From Chloroflexota bacterium (GTDB lineage Bacteria > Chloroflexota > Anaerolineae > Anaerolineales > UBA4823), in NCBI GenBank assembly GCA_020349245.1, contig CP070764.1, positions 1,025,759-1,078,716 of the forward strand: a stretch of 52,958 bases of DNA, in the 5' to 3' direction. Of the stretch, positions 34,162-43,558 are shown one piece after another. Position 1 is the stretch's first letter. Every line of letters starts with the position of its first letter. Below the pieces are notes generated by a model. That model did no database searches, was not told the DNA's origin, and worked only from the letters and a program-made list of their open reading frames with translations. A program made the translations under genes and the position numbers.

Positions 34162-35217
34162 ATGAAGAAAATCCCCTTACTGAAAAGGATTGAGTATTGG
34201 CCTCCGATTCTCAGTGCGGTGATAATTACCATCCTGCTGCTGATCATCTTCTATTATGGTCACCAGGCAAATGCATTCTATGAACGGATGCCGGTAAAAC
34301 TGTATGTTTACGCGTTCAGCACACAGGAGGAGGTGTTTTCGGAGGGCATTCTGCCCGGGTTTGAGCAATACTGGGAAAATCATTCCGGGAGGGAGATCGC
34401 GATCGAGGCTGTTTTTGGTCCTTCGGCTACCTTGGCCGGGGAAATAAATCTCGGAGCACCTGCAGACATTGCCATATTCAGTAATGCCCACCATGTAGAT
34501 TGGCTCAAGTTGGGGCGGAAGGTAAAAATGGATGCGCAACTGCTCTTGATTGGTCAAACTCCCATGGTGATTGTAACCAGGCCAGGTAATCCGCATAACA
34601 TCCGTAGCTTTGCAGACCTTACTCAACCTGGTTTGTGCCTGTTGCATGCTGACCCGCACAGCTCCGGAGGTGGTGAATGGGCAATATTAGCGGAATATGG
34701 AAGTGCCTTAAGAGAAACTGGTTCTCCAAACAAAGCAAAAACTCAGGTCGATGAAATCTGGAAAAACGTCAGCATCATGGGTACATCTGCCCGGGCGATT
34801 ATGGATTTATTTTCAATGGGAGTCGGTGACGCATTGATCACCTATGAGCAAGATGCTTTACTGGCGCTGGCCGGTGGTATACCCCTAGAAATTGTATATC
34901 CTCCCAGGACGATTTTCGCTGAACACGTGGCAGTGGCTGTGGATGACAACAACATTCTGCCCGAGAGAAATGCTGTGCAAGCCTTCATGGATTACCTGGA
35001 AAGTGAACCGGCTCAAGAAGCTTTTAGTAGTTTCCACCTGCGACCCGTCAACTTGGTATATGACGAATTTCCTCTCATTTCTGATCCATTTACAGTTGAA
35101 GAACTGGGAGGTTGGACAACTGCTTATGCGGATTTAGTGGAAGAATTTTGGCAGGACGAAATTCGACCTCGGCTCGACCTGACCCCGACTTCCATAATCG
35201 TAGATTCTGATGGTTGA
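34162..35217 (+). CDS. Membrane-anchored sulfate-type substrate-binding protein
   Basis: The 351-residue protein has one N-terminal membrane anchor (about 15-33, 'PILSAVIITILLLIIFYYG') and a periplasmic-type binding domain of the sulfate/thiosulfate class: 'VFGPSATLAGEINLGAPADIAIFSN', 'IRSFADLTQPG', 'GVGDALITYEQDALLA', 'AVQAFMDYLESEPAQEAF'. Such proteins bind tetrahedral oxyanions. Located right behind pstB (16 bp) with its own ribosome site (GGGAG), it may give the Pst permease a second ligand range. The upstream in-frame ATG at 34105 lies inside pstB and is rejected. The ligand (phosphate, sulfate, phosphite or other) is unknown. Confidence 0.75.
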   Translation: MKKIPLLKRIEYWPPILSAVIITILLLIIFYYGHQANAFYERMPVKLYVYAFSTQEEVFSEGILPGFEQYWENHSGREIAIEAVFGPSATLAGEINLGAPADIAIFSNAHHVDWLKLGRKVKMDAQLLLIGQTPMVIVTRPGNPHNIRSFADLTQPGLCLLHADPHSSGGGEWAILAEYGSALRETGSPNKAKTQVDEIWKNVSIMGTSARAIMDLFSMGVGDALITYEQDALLALAGGIPLEIVYPPRTIFAEHVAVAVDDNNILPERNAVQAFMDYLESEPAQEAFSSFHLRPVNLVYDEFPLISDPFTVEELGGWTTAYADLVEEFWQDEIRPRLDLTPTSIIVDSDG

Positions 35218-35220
35218 ACA

Positions 35221-36393
35221 ATGGACGAGTCATTTGAGACAGATTTACAACAATCTGATCCACAGATCAGTCATAAACCAAAAGAAATCACCGAATTTTC
35301 CTTGGCAATCTCTGATTCATCCATCCTGGAGCGGGCGAAAACAAGCTGGTGGAAACAAATTCGAATAGGGAAAATTGTAATGTTTGGTATTAGCCTTTAC
35401 CTTTTTGTAATGGCTATAACCTTGATGAAAGACGGCGCGGGTGGCATCACACCTGTGTTGGGTAATCTGTTTGAAGTCTCTTCAGGAGCAAACAGCCTGG
35501 GATTTGGCTGGTTGTTTGCTTACCTCATCATGAGTGGATCTCCGGTCGCAGCAGCCGCATTAACTTTTTTTGATGCTGGGATCATAAATGAATTGAGTGC
35601 ATTTACAATGATCACAGGTAGTCGCCTGGGGGCTAGCTTCATCGTCATAGTGATCGGTTTCATCTACATTCTACGCGGTCGCGATCGTGAAGCCAGCCTG
35701 AGTATGGGGACTCTGGCTTTCACAGTTACTGCTTCGACGTATCTGCCAGGATTATTCCTTGGAATATTACTCCTCAGATCAGGTTATTTTGATCGAGTTC
35801 AGATAGGTTCCGGCGTGCTGCTGACATCGGTGTTTGATACGATGATTCAGCCTGTAACGAATCTGGTGGCTGGCATACTTCCTCATTGGTTGGTTTTTAT
35901 TTCAGGGATAGTGATAATCTCATTTAGCTTCAGTCTTTTTGACCGTTGTTTACCACAAATGACTTTGAAAGAAAGTCACCTGGGCTGGGTATCTCGCCTT
36001 GTTTATCGACCGGTAATCATGTTTGCCCTGGGCGCATTTGTAACCATGATATCCATGTCTGTCAGCATTTCCCTCAGCCTGCTGGTTCCTCTGAGCTATC
36101 GCGGTTTCATCCGCCGGGAAAATGTGATTCCTTACATCATGGGAGCAAATATCACCACCTTCATTGATACTCTTCTAGCGTCAATGCTACTGGAGAACCA
36201 GGCAGCATTTAATATTGTGCTGGTTGAAATGGTAAGTGTCACCATCATATCGATGCTCATTTTAATCTTGTTTTATTCCAGCTATCGAAGAAACACATTG
36301 AATTTCTTTAATTGGGTGACATCTTCAACCCGTAATTTAGTGATCTTCTTAATCACCATCTTGCTAACACCCCTGTTTTTAATCTTGATATGA
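35221..36393 (+). CDS. Na+/phosphate-cotransporter-like membrane protein
   Basis: The 390-residue polytopic protein has a polar N-terminal tail of about 45 residues and about nine helices. It resembles the NptA/Na-Pi cotransporter II family: 'LFVMAITLMKDGAGGI' near the first helix and 'MGANITTFIDTLLAS' matching the second conserved 'GANIGTT' repeat; the first copy appears as 'ITGSRLGASFIVIVIG'. The usual 'QSSSA' repeat is altered to 'SGSPVAAAAL'. It lacks the PhoU-like tail of many bacterial NptA proteins. It starts 3 bp after the binding-protein stop, in the phosphate operon, supporting a role in phosphate movement. Direction of transport is unknown. Confidence 0.7.
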   Translation: MDESFETDLQQSDPQISHKPKEITEFSLAISDSSILERAKTSWWKQIRIGKIVMFGISLYLFVMAITLMKDGAGGITPVLGNLFEVSSGANSLGFGWLFAYLIMSGSPVAAAALTFFDAGIINELSAFTMITGSRLGASFIVIVIGFIYILRGRDREASLSMGTLAFTVTASTYLPGLFLGILLLRSGYFDRVQIGSGVLLTSVFDTMIQPVTNLVAGILPHWLVFISGIVIISFSFSLFDRCLPQMTLKESHLGWVSRLVYRPVIMFALGAFVTMISMSVSISLSLLVPLSYRGFIRRENVIPYIMGANITTFIDTLLASMLLENQAAFNIVLVEMVSVTIISMLILILFYSSYRRNTLNFFNWVTSSTRNLVIFLITILLTPLFLILI

Positions 36394-36409
36394 TGGAGTT
36401 GTTGCGACA

Positions 36410-37231
36410 GTGAAGCTAATAATCGCCATCCCCAGCTTGGCCGAGGCAGAAAAAATCATCCGTTTTGCGGAACAAATTGCGGTCCATGCAGATGGACCAA
36501 TACACCTGTTGCTCGTCGTGGATAGTAAAGGACGTTTATCGATGACACGTGCAGAAGAGGTGATTAATTTGGCACGGGAAGTCTTGGGAAACCAGGAAAT
36601 TATGGCCAGGATCCAAGTCGGGGGGACTGAGAAAGAAATAATCCAGGCATTAATTGAGGGTAATTTTGATTTGATGATCTTGGGTGAAGTGCCAATCAGT
36701 TACCTATCGAAAATGATGCATGGAATTCGCACTGCCAGGGTCGTTGAAGGTGCGCCGTGTCCAGTGATAATCGTAAAAGGGATAACTCGACGTATTCGAC
36801 GCATCCTGTTATGTGATAGTGGGGCAGGTAAATCTTCTATCCTCAGCAGATATACAGCGCAATTAGCGAAAACCCTCGAAGGCGAGGAAGAAGTTATCGT
36901 GCTGCACGTCATGTCACAGATTTGTGCAGGACCAGGTGTACCAGATAGAGATTTGCTGGCCAGCGTGGATGAGCTGATTGAACTGCACACCCCTGAAGGT
37001 GAAATCTTGAGTCAGGATATGCGGGTTTTGACTCAACCTGGTATTCAACCGATCCCGATGGTGCGTCATGGCTTGGTGGTAGATGAAATCCTGGATGAAG
37101 CACGCAGCGGAGATTATGACCTCATTGTCATTGGTGCGCACCAGGTGAAGGATTGGCACCGCTTCCTGCTTGAAGATTTCACCCGCCAAATCCTGATCCA
37201 TGCTGACCGACCAGTTATGGTTGTGACCTGA
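36410..37231 (+). CDS. Tandem universal stress protein
   Basis: The 273-residue cytoplasmic protein has two Usp domains (about 1-125 and 130-273). The first has 'LMILGEVPISYLSKMMHGIRTARVVEGAPCPVIIVKG' split around the G-x-x-x-V-x-x-x-x-P end. The second has 'YDLIVIGAHQVKDWHRFLLEDFTRQILIHADRPVMVVT' split in the same way. Both lack the perfect ATP-binding G-2x-G-9x-G(S/T) pattern, so nucleotide binding is uncertain. It starts with GTG, 16 bp after the permease stop, and closes the phosphate operon. The cluster thus has two Usp-like genes and no phoU. A signalling role is inferred. Confidence 0.75.
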   Translation: MKLIIAIPSLAEAEKIIRFAEQIAVHADGPIHLLLVVDSKGRLSMTRAEEVINLAREVLGNQEIMARIQVGGTEKEIIQALIEGNFDLMILGEVPISYLSKMMHGIRTARVVEGAPCPVIIVKGITRRIRRILLCDSGAGKSSILSRYTAQLAKTLEGEEEVIVLHVMSQICAGPGVPDRDLLASVDELIELHTPEGEILSQDMRVLTQPGIQPIPMVRHGLVVDEILDEARSGDYDLIVIGAHQVKDWHRFLLEDFTRQILIHADRPVMVVT

Positions 37232-37400
37232 CTGGAGATTTACAGTTATTGAGGTATTTGCCTGGTTTTGAGGTAAATTCAGGGGGATATTAATTTGTAT
37301 ACAGGTTCTTTTTCCAAAATATCATCCTTGCTAGCTTTCAATATTTCCAGCAGAGGAGTGGATGGCAGGAATCCACAAGGTTGGGAGATCTCATGAAATC

Positions 37401-38063
37401 TCAATAAGCACGCTGGGACCTGCTCGGTTGCTTGGAAAGTTTGCGCTCCCGAAGACGTTTGGCCATTTTTAATCGAAAATGGTCAGAGCGTTCCCTTTCA
37501 TCAAGAACTGTCTGAATATAATTTCGTTCGGATTCAAGGCGTGGAATCAACAGGTGTTTGAGAGCATTAATTCGCCTCATCGTGAGTTGGATTTCTGATA
37601 CCAACCTTTTAAGGCGCAGCTCGCTTTCTGCCATTTTGATAATGGCATCAATTTCTGCTTCAAACGCAGTAGCAGTTTCATCCAGGGTGAGAGAAGTCCC
37701 GGTTATGGAATAACCACGCTCAAGCATTGAACGGGAGATGCGCCTTTGTTCGATACGAGGCACCTTTACACCCATTACGTTGACAGATTCAACCTGCAGG
37801 GGCAGCTCTTGCCGGGTCACCAGGGCTGCTGATCGAATTGCCTCCTTGCCAGCAACTGCTTCTGCACGTGCCAATGCAAAGCGGGCATTATCAGCAGCTT
37901 GTTGCAGTGCGTCGGCATCTGCCATGACGGTATCCACAACACGCATCATCTCCTGCATGAGTGCAGCACGTTTACGCTCCAGCAAGTCATAGCCTTGCCA
38001 AGCCAGCTCAAGCAACGACCGTCGGGCGAGCAGTTCCATTCGAGTGGTGGCGATTTTTGCCAT
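37401..38063 (-). CDS. atpD: V/A-type ATPase subunit D
   Basis: This 220-residue protein is the central-stalk subunit D, which rotates inside the A3B3 head. It has the family start '[32 protein letters not shown]' (split) and a long C-terminal coiled coil ('[32 protein letters not shown]' split). The conserved 'T-R-x-x-L' start and 'RRINALE-like' end are visible. It is the last gene of the operon and overlaps the end of subunit B by 56 bp. The tail is strongly basic. No clear terminator follows. Confidence 0.92.
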   Translation of the reverse strand: MAKIATTRMELLARRSLLELAWQGYDLLERKRAALMQEMMRVVDTVMADADALQQAADNARFALARAEAVAGKEAIRSAALVTRQELPLQVESVNVMGVKVPRIEQRRISRSMLERGYSITGTSLTLDETATAFEAEIDAIIKMAESELRLKRLVSEIQLTMRRINALKHLLIPRLESERNYIQTVLDERERSDHFRLKMAKRLRERKLSKQPSRSQRAY

Positions 38064-39462
38064 AATATCGTTCCATAAACTCGGGAGGTATCCGTTTTAA
38101 GTCTCCCGGCGAAACTGTCGATAGTAACTCCCAAGCCAGATCAAGGGTTTCAAGGATCTCCCGATTCTGATTTCCCTGGCTGATAAATTGAGACTCGAAA
38201 AGCTTGGCAAACTCCAGGATGTGCCGATCTTGTTCGGAAAGGGCGGCTTCACCAATAATTGCAACCAAACGGCGGAGATCGCAGCCTTCTGCATAGAGTG
38301 CATACAGCTGGTCTGCGACCACCCGGTGATCAGCGCGCGTGTGTCCTTCTCCTATGGCAGCATTCATTAATCGTGATAACGAGGGTAATACATCGATAGG
38401 TGGATATAGACCAACCTGGTGCATATCACGGCTAAGGACAATCTGGCCTTCGGTGATATACCCGGTGAGATCTGGTATCGGGTGGGTGATGTCATCGTCC
38501 GGCATGGAAAGTAAAATTAATTGGGTTACAGAACCGGGATTGTCGTGTAAACGACCAGCACGTTCATACAGACTGGCCAGGTCTGAATACATGTAGCCCG
38601 GATAACCGCGCCGACCTGGCACTTCCTCACGAGCTGCAGCCACTTCCCGTAAGGCTTCGCAGTAATTGGTCATATCTGTCATGATGACCAGGACATGATT
38701 GTGGTGGGAAAATGCCAGATACTCTGCTGCAGATAAGGCCGCCCGGGGGGTTAATAGACGTTCGATTGTCGGGTCATCTGCGTGGTTTAGAAATACAATC
38801 GTGCGCTCCAATGCACCACTGGCTCGGAATTGTTCGATAAAGAATGAAGACTCTCGGTGAGTGATTCCAATGGCCGCGAAAACCACGACAAAAGGTTCTT
38901 CGGATCCATCTTTTGCGCCAAGTACCTTTGCCTGGGAGACAATCTGAGCAGCGAGTTTGTTACCTGGTAAGCCTGCTGCAGAAAAAATGGGTAACTTTTG
39001 TCCCCGGGTTAATGTGTTAAGACCATCAATCGCCGAAATACCAGTCAGGATTAATTCACTGGGGTAATCACGCACGACTGGATTAATTGGCAATCCATTG
39101 ACATCGATTGATTTATCTGGAAGGATGGCTGGACCTCCATCAATAGGCAGACCCATACCATTGAAAACTCTTCCCAGCATGTCTGGAGATACATCAAGGC
39201 GGGCCACATCGCCTGTGAAACGCACCCTTGTGCGATCCAAATCTAGTCCACCAGTACCCATGAATACCTGGATTAATCCCAGTCTTTGATTGATTTCCAA
39301 TACCCGACCTTTGCGAGATACATTATCTGGACCTACGATATCCACGATTTCATCATAGGCAACATCTGCAACTCGCTCGACAAAGATCAACGGACCTTTG
39401 ATCTGGGAGAGAGTACGGTATTCCTTCGTAGCCAGGTAGGGGCGTGGCAGGTCTTTCAGCAT
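38008..39462 (-). CDS. atpB: V/A-type ATPase subunit B
   Basis: This 484-residue protein is the non-catalytic B subunit of the V1/A1 head. It begins with a beta-barrel domain (about 15-80, ending '[14 protein letters not shown]') and contains '[22 protein letters not shown]' where the catalytic P-loop is replaced, then '[16 protein letters not shown]' and '[19 protein letters not shown]'. It alternates with subunit A in a hexamer. Its start overlaps the last codons of subunit A by 7 bp, and its end overlaps subunit D. The length is normal for the family (460-490). Confidence 0.95.
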   Translation of the reverse strand: MLKDLPRPYLATKEYRTLSQIKGPLIFVERVADVAYDEIVDIVGPDNVSRKGRVLEINQRLGLIQVFMGTGGLDLDRTRVRFTGDVARLDVSPDMLGRVFNGMGLPIDGGPAILPDKSIDVNGLPINPVVRDYPSELILTGISAIDGLNTLTRGQKLPIFSAAGLPGNKLAAQIVSQAKVLGAKDGSEEPFVVVFAAIGITHRESSFFIEQFRASGALERTIVFLNHADDPTIERLLTPRAALSAAEYLAFSHHNHVLVIMTDMTNYCEALREVAAAREEVPGRRGYPGYMYSDLASLYERAGRLHDNPGSVTQLILLSMPDDDITHPIPDLTGYITEGQIVLSRDMHQVGLYPPIDVLPSLSRLMNAAIGEGHTRADHRVVADQLYALYAEGCDLRRLVAIIGEAALSEQDRHILEFAKLFESQFISQGNQNREILETLDLAWELLSTVSPGDLKRIPPEFMERYYGKNRHHSNGTARPTVVA

Positions 39463-41252
39463 TCTGCTTCCAATTCTTTGAAGTTCGATTTTATCTGGTC
39501 AACGATTGATAAAAGTTTTTCAAGCACATTGTCACCGCAGAGATTCTTCATCCGGGCGATTTCTAGAACCACAGGCAGGTTGTTGATTCGATTGAGCGAT
39601 GCTCCTCTCTGGAGAGCCGCCTGGGCGAGATGGTGAAATGTGACCAATGCCTTGAGCATGCCGTAAGCTTTGTCCAAAGGGCAATAGCGATCCACTGGGT
39701 CATATGCAGATTGTTGTAACAGGTCTTCTCTGAGCATGCGCGCAGTAGATAAGATCCCTCGCTCTACCTCGGAAAGGGCATCCCAGCCAACCAGCTGCAC
39801 GATCTTCAACAATTCATCTTCGCGATGCAGTAAAACCATTGCCTCTCTGGTAAGTTCACTCCAATCCTGGGCCACGTACTTGTTGTACCAGGATTGAAAA
39901 TCGTATAGTGAATAACTCTGGTTCCAATTGATAGCAGGAAAGTGACGGCGCCGGGAGAGATCGTAATCCAAACCCCAAAAAGTGCCTGCAACCCGCATCG
40001 AACTCTGGGTCATTGGCTCTGAGAAATCTGCCCCTGGAGGTGAGACGGCCCCTACCAGCGTGACTGAACTTGAACTTACCTGGTTAGAATTATGATTCAC
40101 AATTGGTTCCCCGAGCGGGATCACACGCCCAGAACGCTCATAAAATGCAGAAAGACGCGCGCCTAAATAAGCCGGGTAGCCCTCCTCACCTGGTATTTCC
40201 TCCAAGCGCCCTGAAATTTCTCGAAGAGCCTCTCCCCAGCGGGAGGTAGAATCAGCGACAAGCAGCACGTCATATCCCATATCCCGGTAATATTCGGCGA
40301 TGGTAATACCGGTATAGATACTGGCTTCCCGTGCAGCAACAGGCATATTGGATGTATTGGCAATTAATATGGTGCGCTTCATCAATGATTCGCCAGTGCG
40401 TGGATCTTCCAGGGTTGGGAATTCGCCGATGACTTCTGCCATTTCATTACCGCGTTCTCCACAGCCAACATAAATTACAATATCTACATCCGCCCAACGT
40501 GCTAAAGTGTGCTCGATAACCGTCTTGCCTGTGCCAAATCCTCCTGGGATGATGGCAGTACCACCTTTTGCGATAGGAAAGAAGATATCAATTACCCTCG
40601 TTCCCGTAATTAAGGGTTCACAGGGGTCGAGATTTTTGCCAATTGGACGTGGTTTTCGAACCGGCCATTCCTGTGCTAAAGTGATCTTCTTGTAGTCACG
40701 GTTTCTTAATTCAAGGGTGAGCACAGTGTCCGTTATTTTGAACCTGCCAGACTTAACCTCAACAACCCTACCTGAGGTATCAGGAGGAACGAGGATGCGG
40801 TGCTCAATGATGGAAGTCTCTGGAACCACACCCAATACCTCCCCAGGAGAGACCAGTTGATCCTGTTTAACTCGGGGAGTGAAGTCCCATAGAATATCAT
40901 TGGATAGTGGAGATGCAGTCAAGCCGCGTTTGATGAAATCCCAGCCCATTTCAGCCATCTTGTCAAGCGGTCGCTGCAGCCCATCATAAACCCGACCTAA
41001 TAACCCAGGTCCCAGCCTGACAGCAAGCGGTAAACGTGTATTTTGTACTATATCTCCGACACACAACCCGGACGTGTTTTCGTAAACCTGAATGGTTGCC
41101 ACGTTTTTGGCTAGGCGAATCACTTCCCCGACCAATCCCCATTGTCCAACCCAAACTACGTCAAAGAGACGGATATCTTCTAAATCCATTGCCTCGACTG
41201 CTGGACCGGCAATACGAATGATTCTGCCTGGTTTACTATCGACTTCGTACAT
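39456..41252 (-). CDS. atpA: V/A-type ATPase catalytic subunit A
   Basis: This 598-residue protein is the catalytic A subunit. Walker A is 'GGFGTGKT' (237-244; many family members have GPFGAGKT), followed by '[12 protein letters not shown]' (263-274) containing the catalytic-loop Glu, and '[31 protein letters not shown]' split around the conserved arginines. The A-type non-homologous insert (about 110-200) is present, which separates it from F-type beta. It hydrolyses or makes ATP at the A/B interface. It starts 17 bp before the end of subunit F and overlaps subunit B. It is strongly conserved throughout. Confidence 0.95.
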   Translation of the reverse strand: MYEVDSKPGRIIRIAGPAVEAMDLEDIRLFDVVWVGQWGLVGEVIRLAKNVATIQVYENTSGLCVGDIVQNTRLPLAVRLGPGLLGRVYDGLQRPLDKMAEMGWDFIKRGLTASPLSNDILWDFTPRVKQDQLVSPGEVLGVVPETSIIEHRILVPPDTSGRVVEVKSGRFKITDTVLTLELRNRDYKKITLAQEWPVRKPRPIGKNLDPCEPLITGTRVIDIFFPIAKGGTAIIPGGFGTGKTVIEHTLARWADVDIVIYVGCGERGNEMAEVIGEFPTLEDPRTGESLMKRTILIANTSNMPVAAREASIYTGITIAEYYRDMGYDVLLVADSTSRWGEALREISGRLEEIPGEEGYPAYLGARLSAFYERSGRVIPLGEPIVNHNSNQVSSSSVTLVGAVSPPGADFSEPMTQSSMRVAGTFWGLDYDLSRRRHFPAINWNQSYSLYDFQSWYNKYVAQDWSELTREAMVLLHREDELLKIVQLVGWDALSEVERGILSTARMLREDLLQQSAYDPVDRYCPLDKAYGMLKALVTFHHLAQAALQRGASLNRINNLPVVLEIARMKNLCGDNVLEKLLSIVDQIKSNFKELEAEC

Positions 41253-41269
41253 ATGCTATTTGCTAGTCC

Positions 41270-41611
41270 TTACTGTTCATCATCACTTTTGAAGGTAATA
41301 TGAAATCCAATTGCTCTGCGGATCATCTCGGCAATTTGATATTGCCGAGAAGCTTCAGCACCCATAGCAGGACCTCCGGGAATGGCGATAAACAATAGGT
41401 AAGCAGAATTCTCTAGATTTGTAAGAATGTTGTTTTCCATAAGGGATAACCAACCGTCGTCAATCGCAAGCAGACCAGTTTCCTTGTTCTCCAACCAGGA
41501 GAGGACCAGTTCCTGAACTGATTCCACGTCTGGAGGTGCAAAAGCCTCCACTCCCGCCAGGTGAAAACCAGGTTCAAGTTCAGGACGGGTGATCACGAGT
41601 AAACGACTCAT
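41270..41611 (-). CDS. atpF: V/A-type ATPase subunit F
   Basis: This 113-residue protein is the small F subunit of the rotor stalk. It has an alternating beta/alpha Rossmann-like pattern: 'RLLVITRPELEPGFHLAGVE', 'TGLLAIDDGWLSLM', 'LLFIAIPGG'. The D-D-x-x pattern and Pro-rich loop fit the family. I chose ATG 41611 because it follows GGAG and comes right after the subunit C stop; an upstream in-frame start (41650) would overlap subunit C and add 13 unlike residues. Length is normal (100-115). Confidence 0.88.
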   Translation of the reverse strand: MSRLLVITRPELEPGFHLAGVEAFAPPDVESVQELVLSWLENKETGLLAIDDGWLSLMENNILTNLENSAYLLFIAIPGGPAMGAEASRQYQIAEMIRRAIGFHITFKSDDEQ

Positions 41612-41612
41612 C

Positions 41613-42671
41613 CTAGAACTCCAGACCGGCCTGTATTGTTTCTTTTTCAAGACCTAAGCGAAAACTGTGTGCGATCCAGCGCAGGTTGCCTACTTCCTGT
41701 GTTTTTAGAGCCAGGTAGCCAATCGGTACACCGATCCCCAGCGGATCCTTTCTCATCTGGTTCCTGCTCCAATGCAACCTGTACCGGCGAAGATGCAATT
41801 CGACATCGCTTAATCTGCCTGAATCTTCACATGATTTTAGTCCTGACCACAGGGCTTTCGCGTATCGAGTGCTGCTGAGGACCTGGATCGCTGCTTGGAG
41901 TGAGTCCTGTTCTCCAGCCGATACTAATATTTGGTAAGAGAGCTCGCCGGGACCAACGAATAACCGTTTCAGCCCATGATGATTTAACCGTGCCCGTTCA
42001 GCCGGGGCGTAAGCAAAACGGATTGCTGTCAAAATATTCTTCAGGTCAGCTTCAAGATTCAGATATGTGACAAGTACTGCTGGTGCTCCACCCGAAGTTA
42101 GAGAAAAAACCTTTACCTGGATAAAATACCATCGTTCAAGGGCCAGCTCCATATCTGCGATAGATGCTCCAGGTTTCTCAGCTCGCAGTTCTAATAGCGG
42201 TTGGGCGAAAGATTGTCTCAGTGTGACCAACCAATCAATCGCTTCCCGCGGCCCCTCACAGCGGATTAGCAACTTCCAGATGCTTTCTGGAATCACACCT
42301 ACTGGCAAGATGGTAGCCATGATTTCATCCGGGGATATTTGTTGACTTAAGCCGCGTAATACTGCCTTTAAATTCTGCAGGTCATAATTTCGAAGTAATT
42401 GTTCAACGCATTCTGCCGCAGCCCCTTCATAGAATGTATGAATTTTTCCAACGGTATCGTTCAAATCCTGGTGTATGGCTTCAGAGAAGGCAGCTAGACC
42501 GGAAGCGCGAGTTATGGCTGACTCGATTGCCTTGGAGTATGGAGTTTTGGTTAACTCGGTGATAAATGACTCGATGGTCTCAAGGCTGGCAAGTGATTCC
42601 AACTTTTCTTTTGAGATTAACCGGGATTTCATCGCTCGCAAGCGCGTGTTGCCATACTCGTAGCCGATCAT
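41613..42671 (-). CDS. atpC: V/A-type ATPase subunit C
   Basis: This 352-residue helical protein is the C (d) subunit that caps the membrane rotor ring and connects it to the D-F stalk. Family features are the 'YEYGNTRLRAMKSRLIS' start, the 'LPVGVIPESIWKLLI' middle motif and a repeated three-part helical pattern ('YLNLEADLKNILTAIRFAYA', 'PIGYLALKTQEVGNLRWIAHS' split). It sits between E and F, as in Thermus. It ends 1 bp before the subunit F start. No odd features are seen; length is normal. Confidence 0.88.
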   Translation of the reverse strand: MIGYEYGNTRLRAMKSRLISKEKLESLASLETIESFITELTKTPYSKAIESAITRASGLAAFSEAIHQDLNDTVGKIHTFYEGAAAECVEQLLRNYDLQNLKAVLRGLSQQISPDEIMATILPVGVIPESIWKLLIRCEGPREAIDWLVTLRQSFAQPLLELRAEKPGASIADMELALERWYFIQVKVFSLTSGGAPAVLVTYLNLEADLKNILTAIRFAYAPAERARLNHHGLKRLFVGPGELSYQILVSAGEQDSLQAAIQVLSSTRYAKALWSGLKSCEDSGRLSDVELHLRRYRLHWSRNQMRKDPLGIGVPIGYLALKTQEVGNLRWIAHSFRLGLEKETIQAGLEF

Positions 42672-42677
42672 AAATTT

Positions 42678-43292
42678 CTATTCCTGCGAGGTATCCATAC
42701 TTTCAAGCCAGATGGATAACTGGCGTTGTAGATAAGGTTTGCAACGATCTAATCGCTCTTCTAGAGTATTTATGACCGCGATTGATGAATCGCTGCTCTG
42801 TACGATGACCCCACCCCAGCAATGGAGATCAGAACTCAGAACCACATCAGGGTAATGGTGTTGAAGGATCCCCTCAATCAATTCTTCATCTCGTTGATCA
42901 AATTGCAAATATACCTTTTCCCCTTTTTCCAGGCACAGATACAGTTCATCTAGCGCTTCTCTTGTCAGGTGATCGAGTACATCAGGGTAGGCCGGAGAAG
43001 TTCTTATTTCCGCAAGCTGCTGACTGGTCCGTGTGAGAATTTCTTCAGTAACGACCAGATTTGCCTCACCCAAAATCTTTCGTACCTGTGAATGGGTTTC
43101 CAGCATAATTCTGGTTTCTTCTTGATGGGCTTGGGAAATTGCTGAGCTCCACATCTCATTTTTAACTCGTATAGCTTCAGCTTGACCATTTGCCAGGATC
43201 TTTTCAACCTGGTTTTTTGAGTGGTCCTCAATCTCATGGAGTTCAATCTGGCAAGCCTGCTGGATTGCCTCCAGGATTTGATCTAAACTCAT
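42678..43292 (-). CDS. atpE: V/A-type ATPase subunit E
   Basis: This 204-residue protein is a peripheral-stalk subunit that pairs with subunit G. It has a long N-terminal coiled coil (about 1-95, with many Glu, Gln and Ala) and a C-terminal mixed domain ending 'VINTLEERLDRCKPYLQRQLS', matching 'NTLxxRLxxxxxxLxxxI' of the family. I chose ATG 43292, which follows the subunit K stop by one base and uses GGTGAA as ribosome site; the earlier in-frame start at 43310 lies inside subunit K. Tight spacing implies coupling with subunit K. Confidence 0.88.
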   Translation of the reverse strand: MSLDQILEAIQQACQIELHEIEDHSKNQVEKILANGQAEAIRVKNEMWSSAISQAHQEETRIMLETHSQVRKILGEANLVVTEEILTRTSQQLAEIRTSPAYPDVLDHLTREALDELYLCLEKGEKVYLQFDQRDEELIEGILQHHYPDVVLSSDLHCWGGVIVQSSDSSIAVINTLEERLDRCKPYLQRQLSIWLESMDTSQE

Positions 43293-43293
43293 T

Positions 43294-43521
43294 TCACCCG
43301 CCCCCACCACTCAATAACAAAATCATTGCTGCGGCGGCAAATCCCAAAATAACCATTGTCTCCGGGATCGCGACCAACAATATGATCGACCCTAATAATT
43401 CAGGTTTTTCAGCTAAGGCACCCAGACCAGCAGCTCCGATACGGGCTTGAGCGAAAGCTGTCCCAATAGCAGCGATCCCGACTGCTAATCCAGCACCGAT
43501 GGCGATGAGTCCAGATTCCAT
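43294..43521 (-). CDS. atpK: V/A-type ATPase rotor subunit K (proteolipid c)
   Basis: This 75-residue hairpin protein has two membrane helices (about 3-32 and 45-70) and a Gly-rich first helix 'GAGLAVGIAAIGTAFAQARIG'. The ion-carrying carboxylate is E54 in 'AIPET'. Q25 and the P53-E54-T55 set have the same 29-residue spacing as I recall from Na+-dependent archaeal c subunits, so Na+ coupling is possible. It is a single-hairpin form, not the doubled V-type of 16 kDa. It lies 37 bp behind subunit I. Confidence 0.9.
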   Translation of the reverse strand: MESGLIAIGAGLAVGIAAIGTAFAQARIGAAGLGALAEKPELLGSIILLVAIPETMVILGFAAAAMILLLSGGGG

Positions 43522-43558
43522 GACTACCTCCTAGAAACATTTCCCATTATGCACAACT

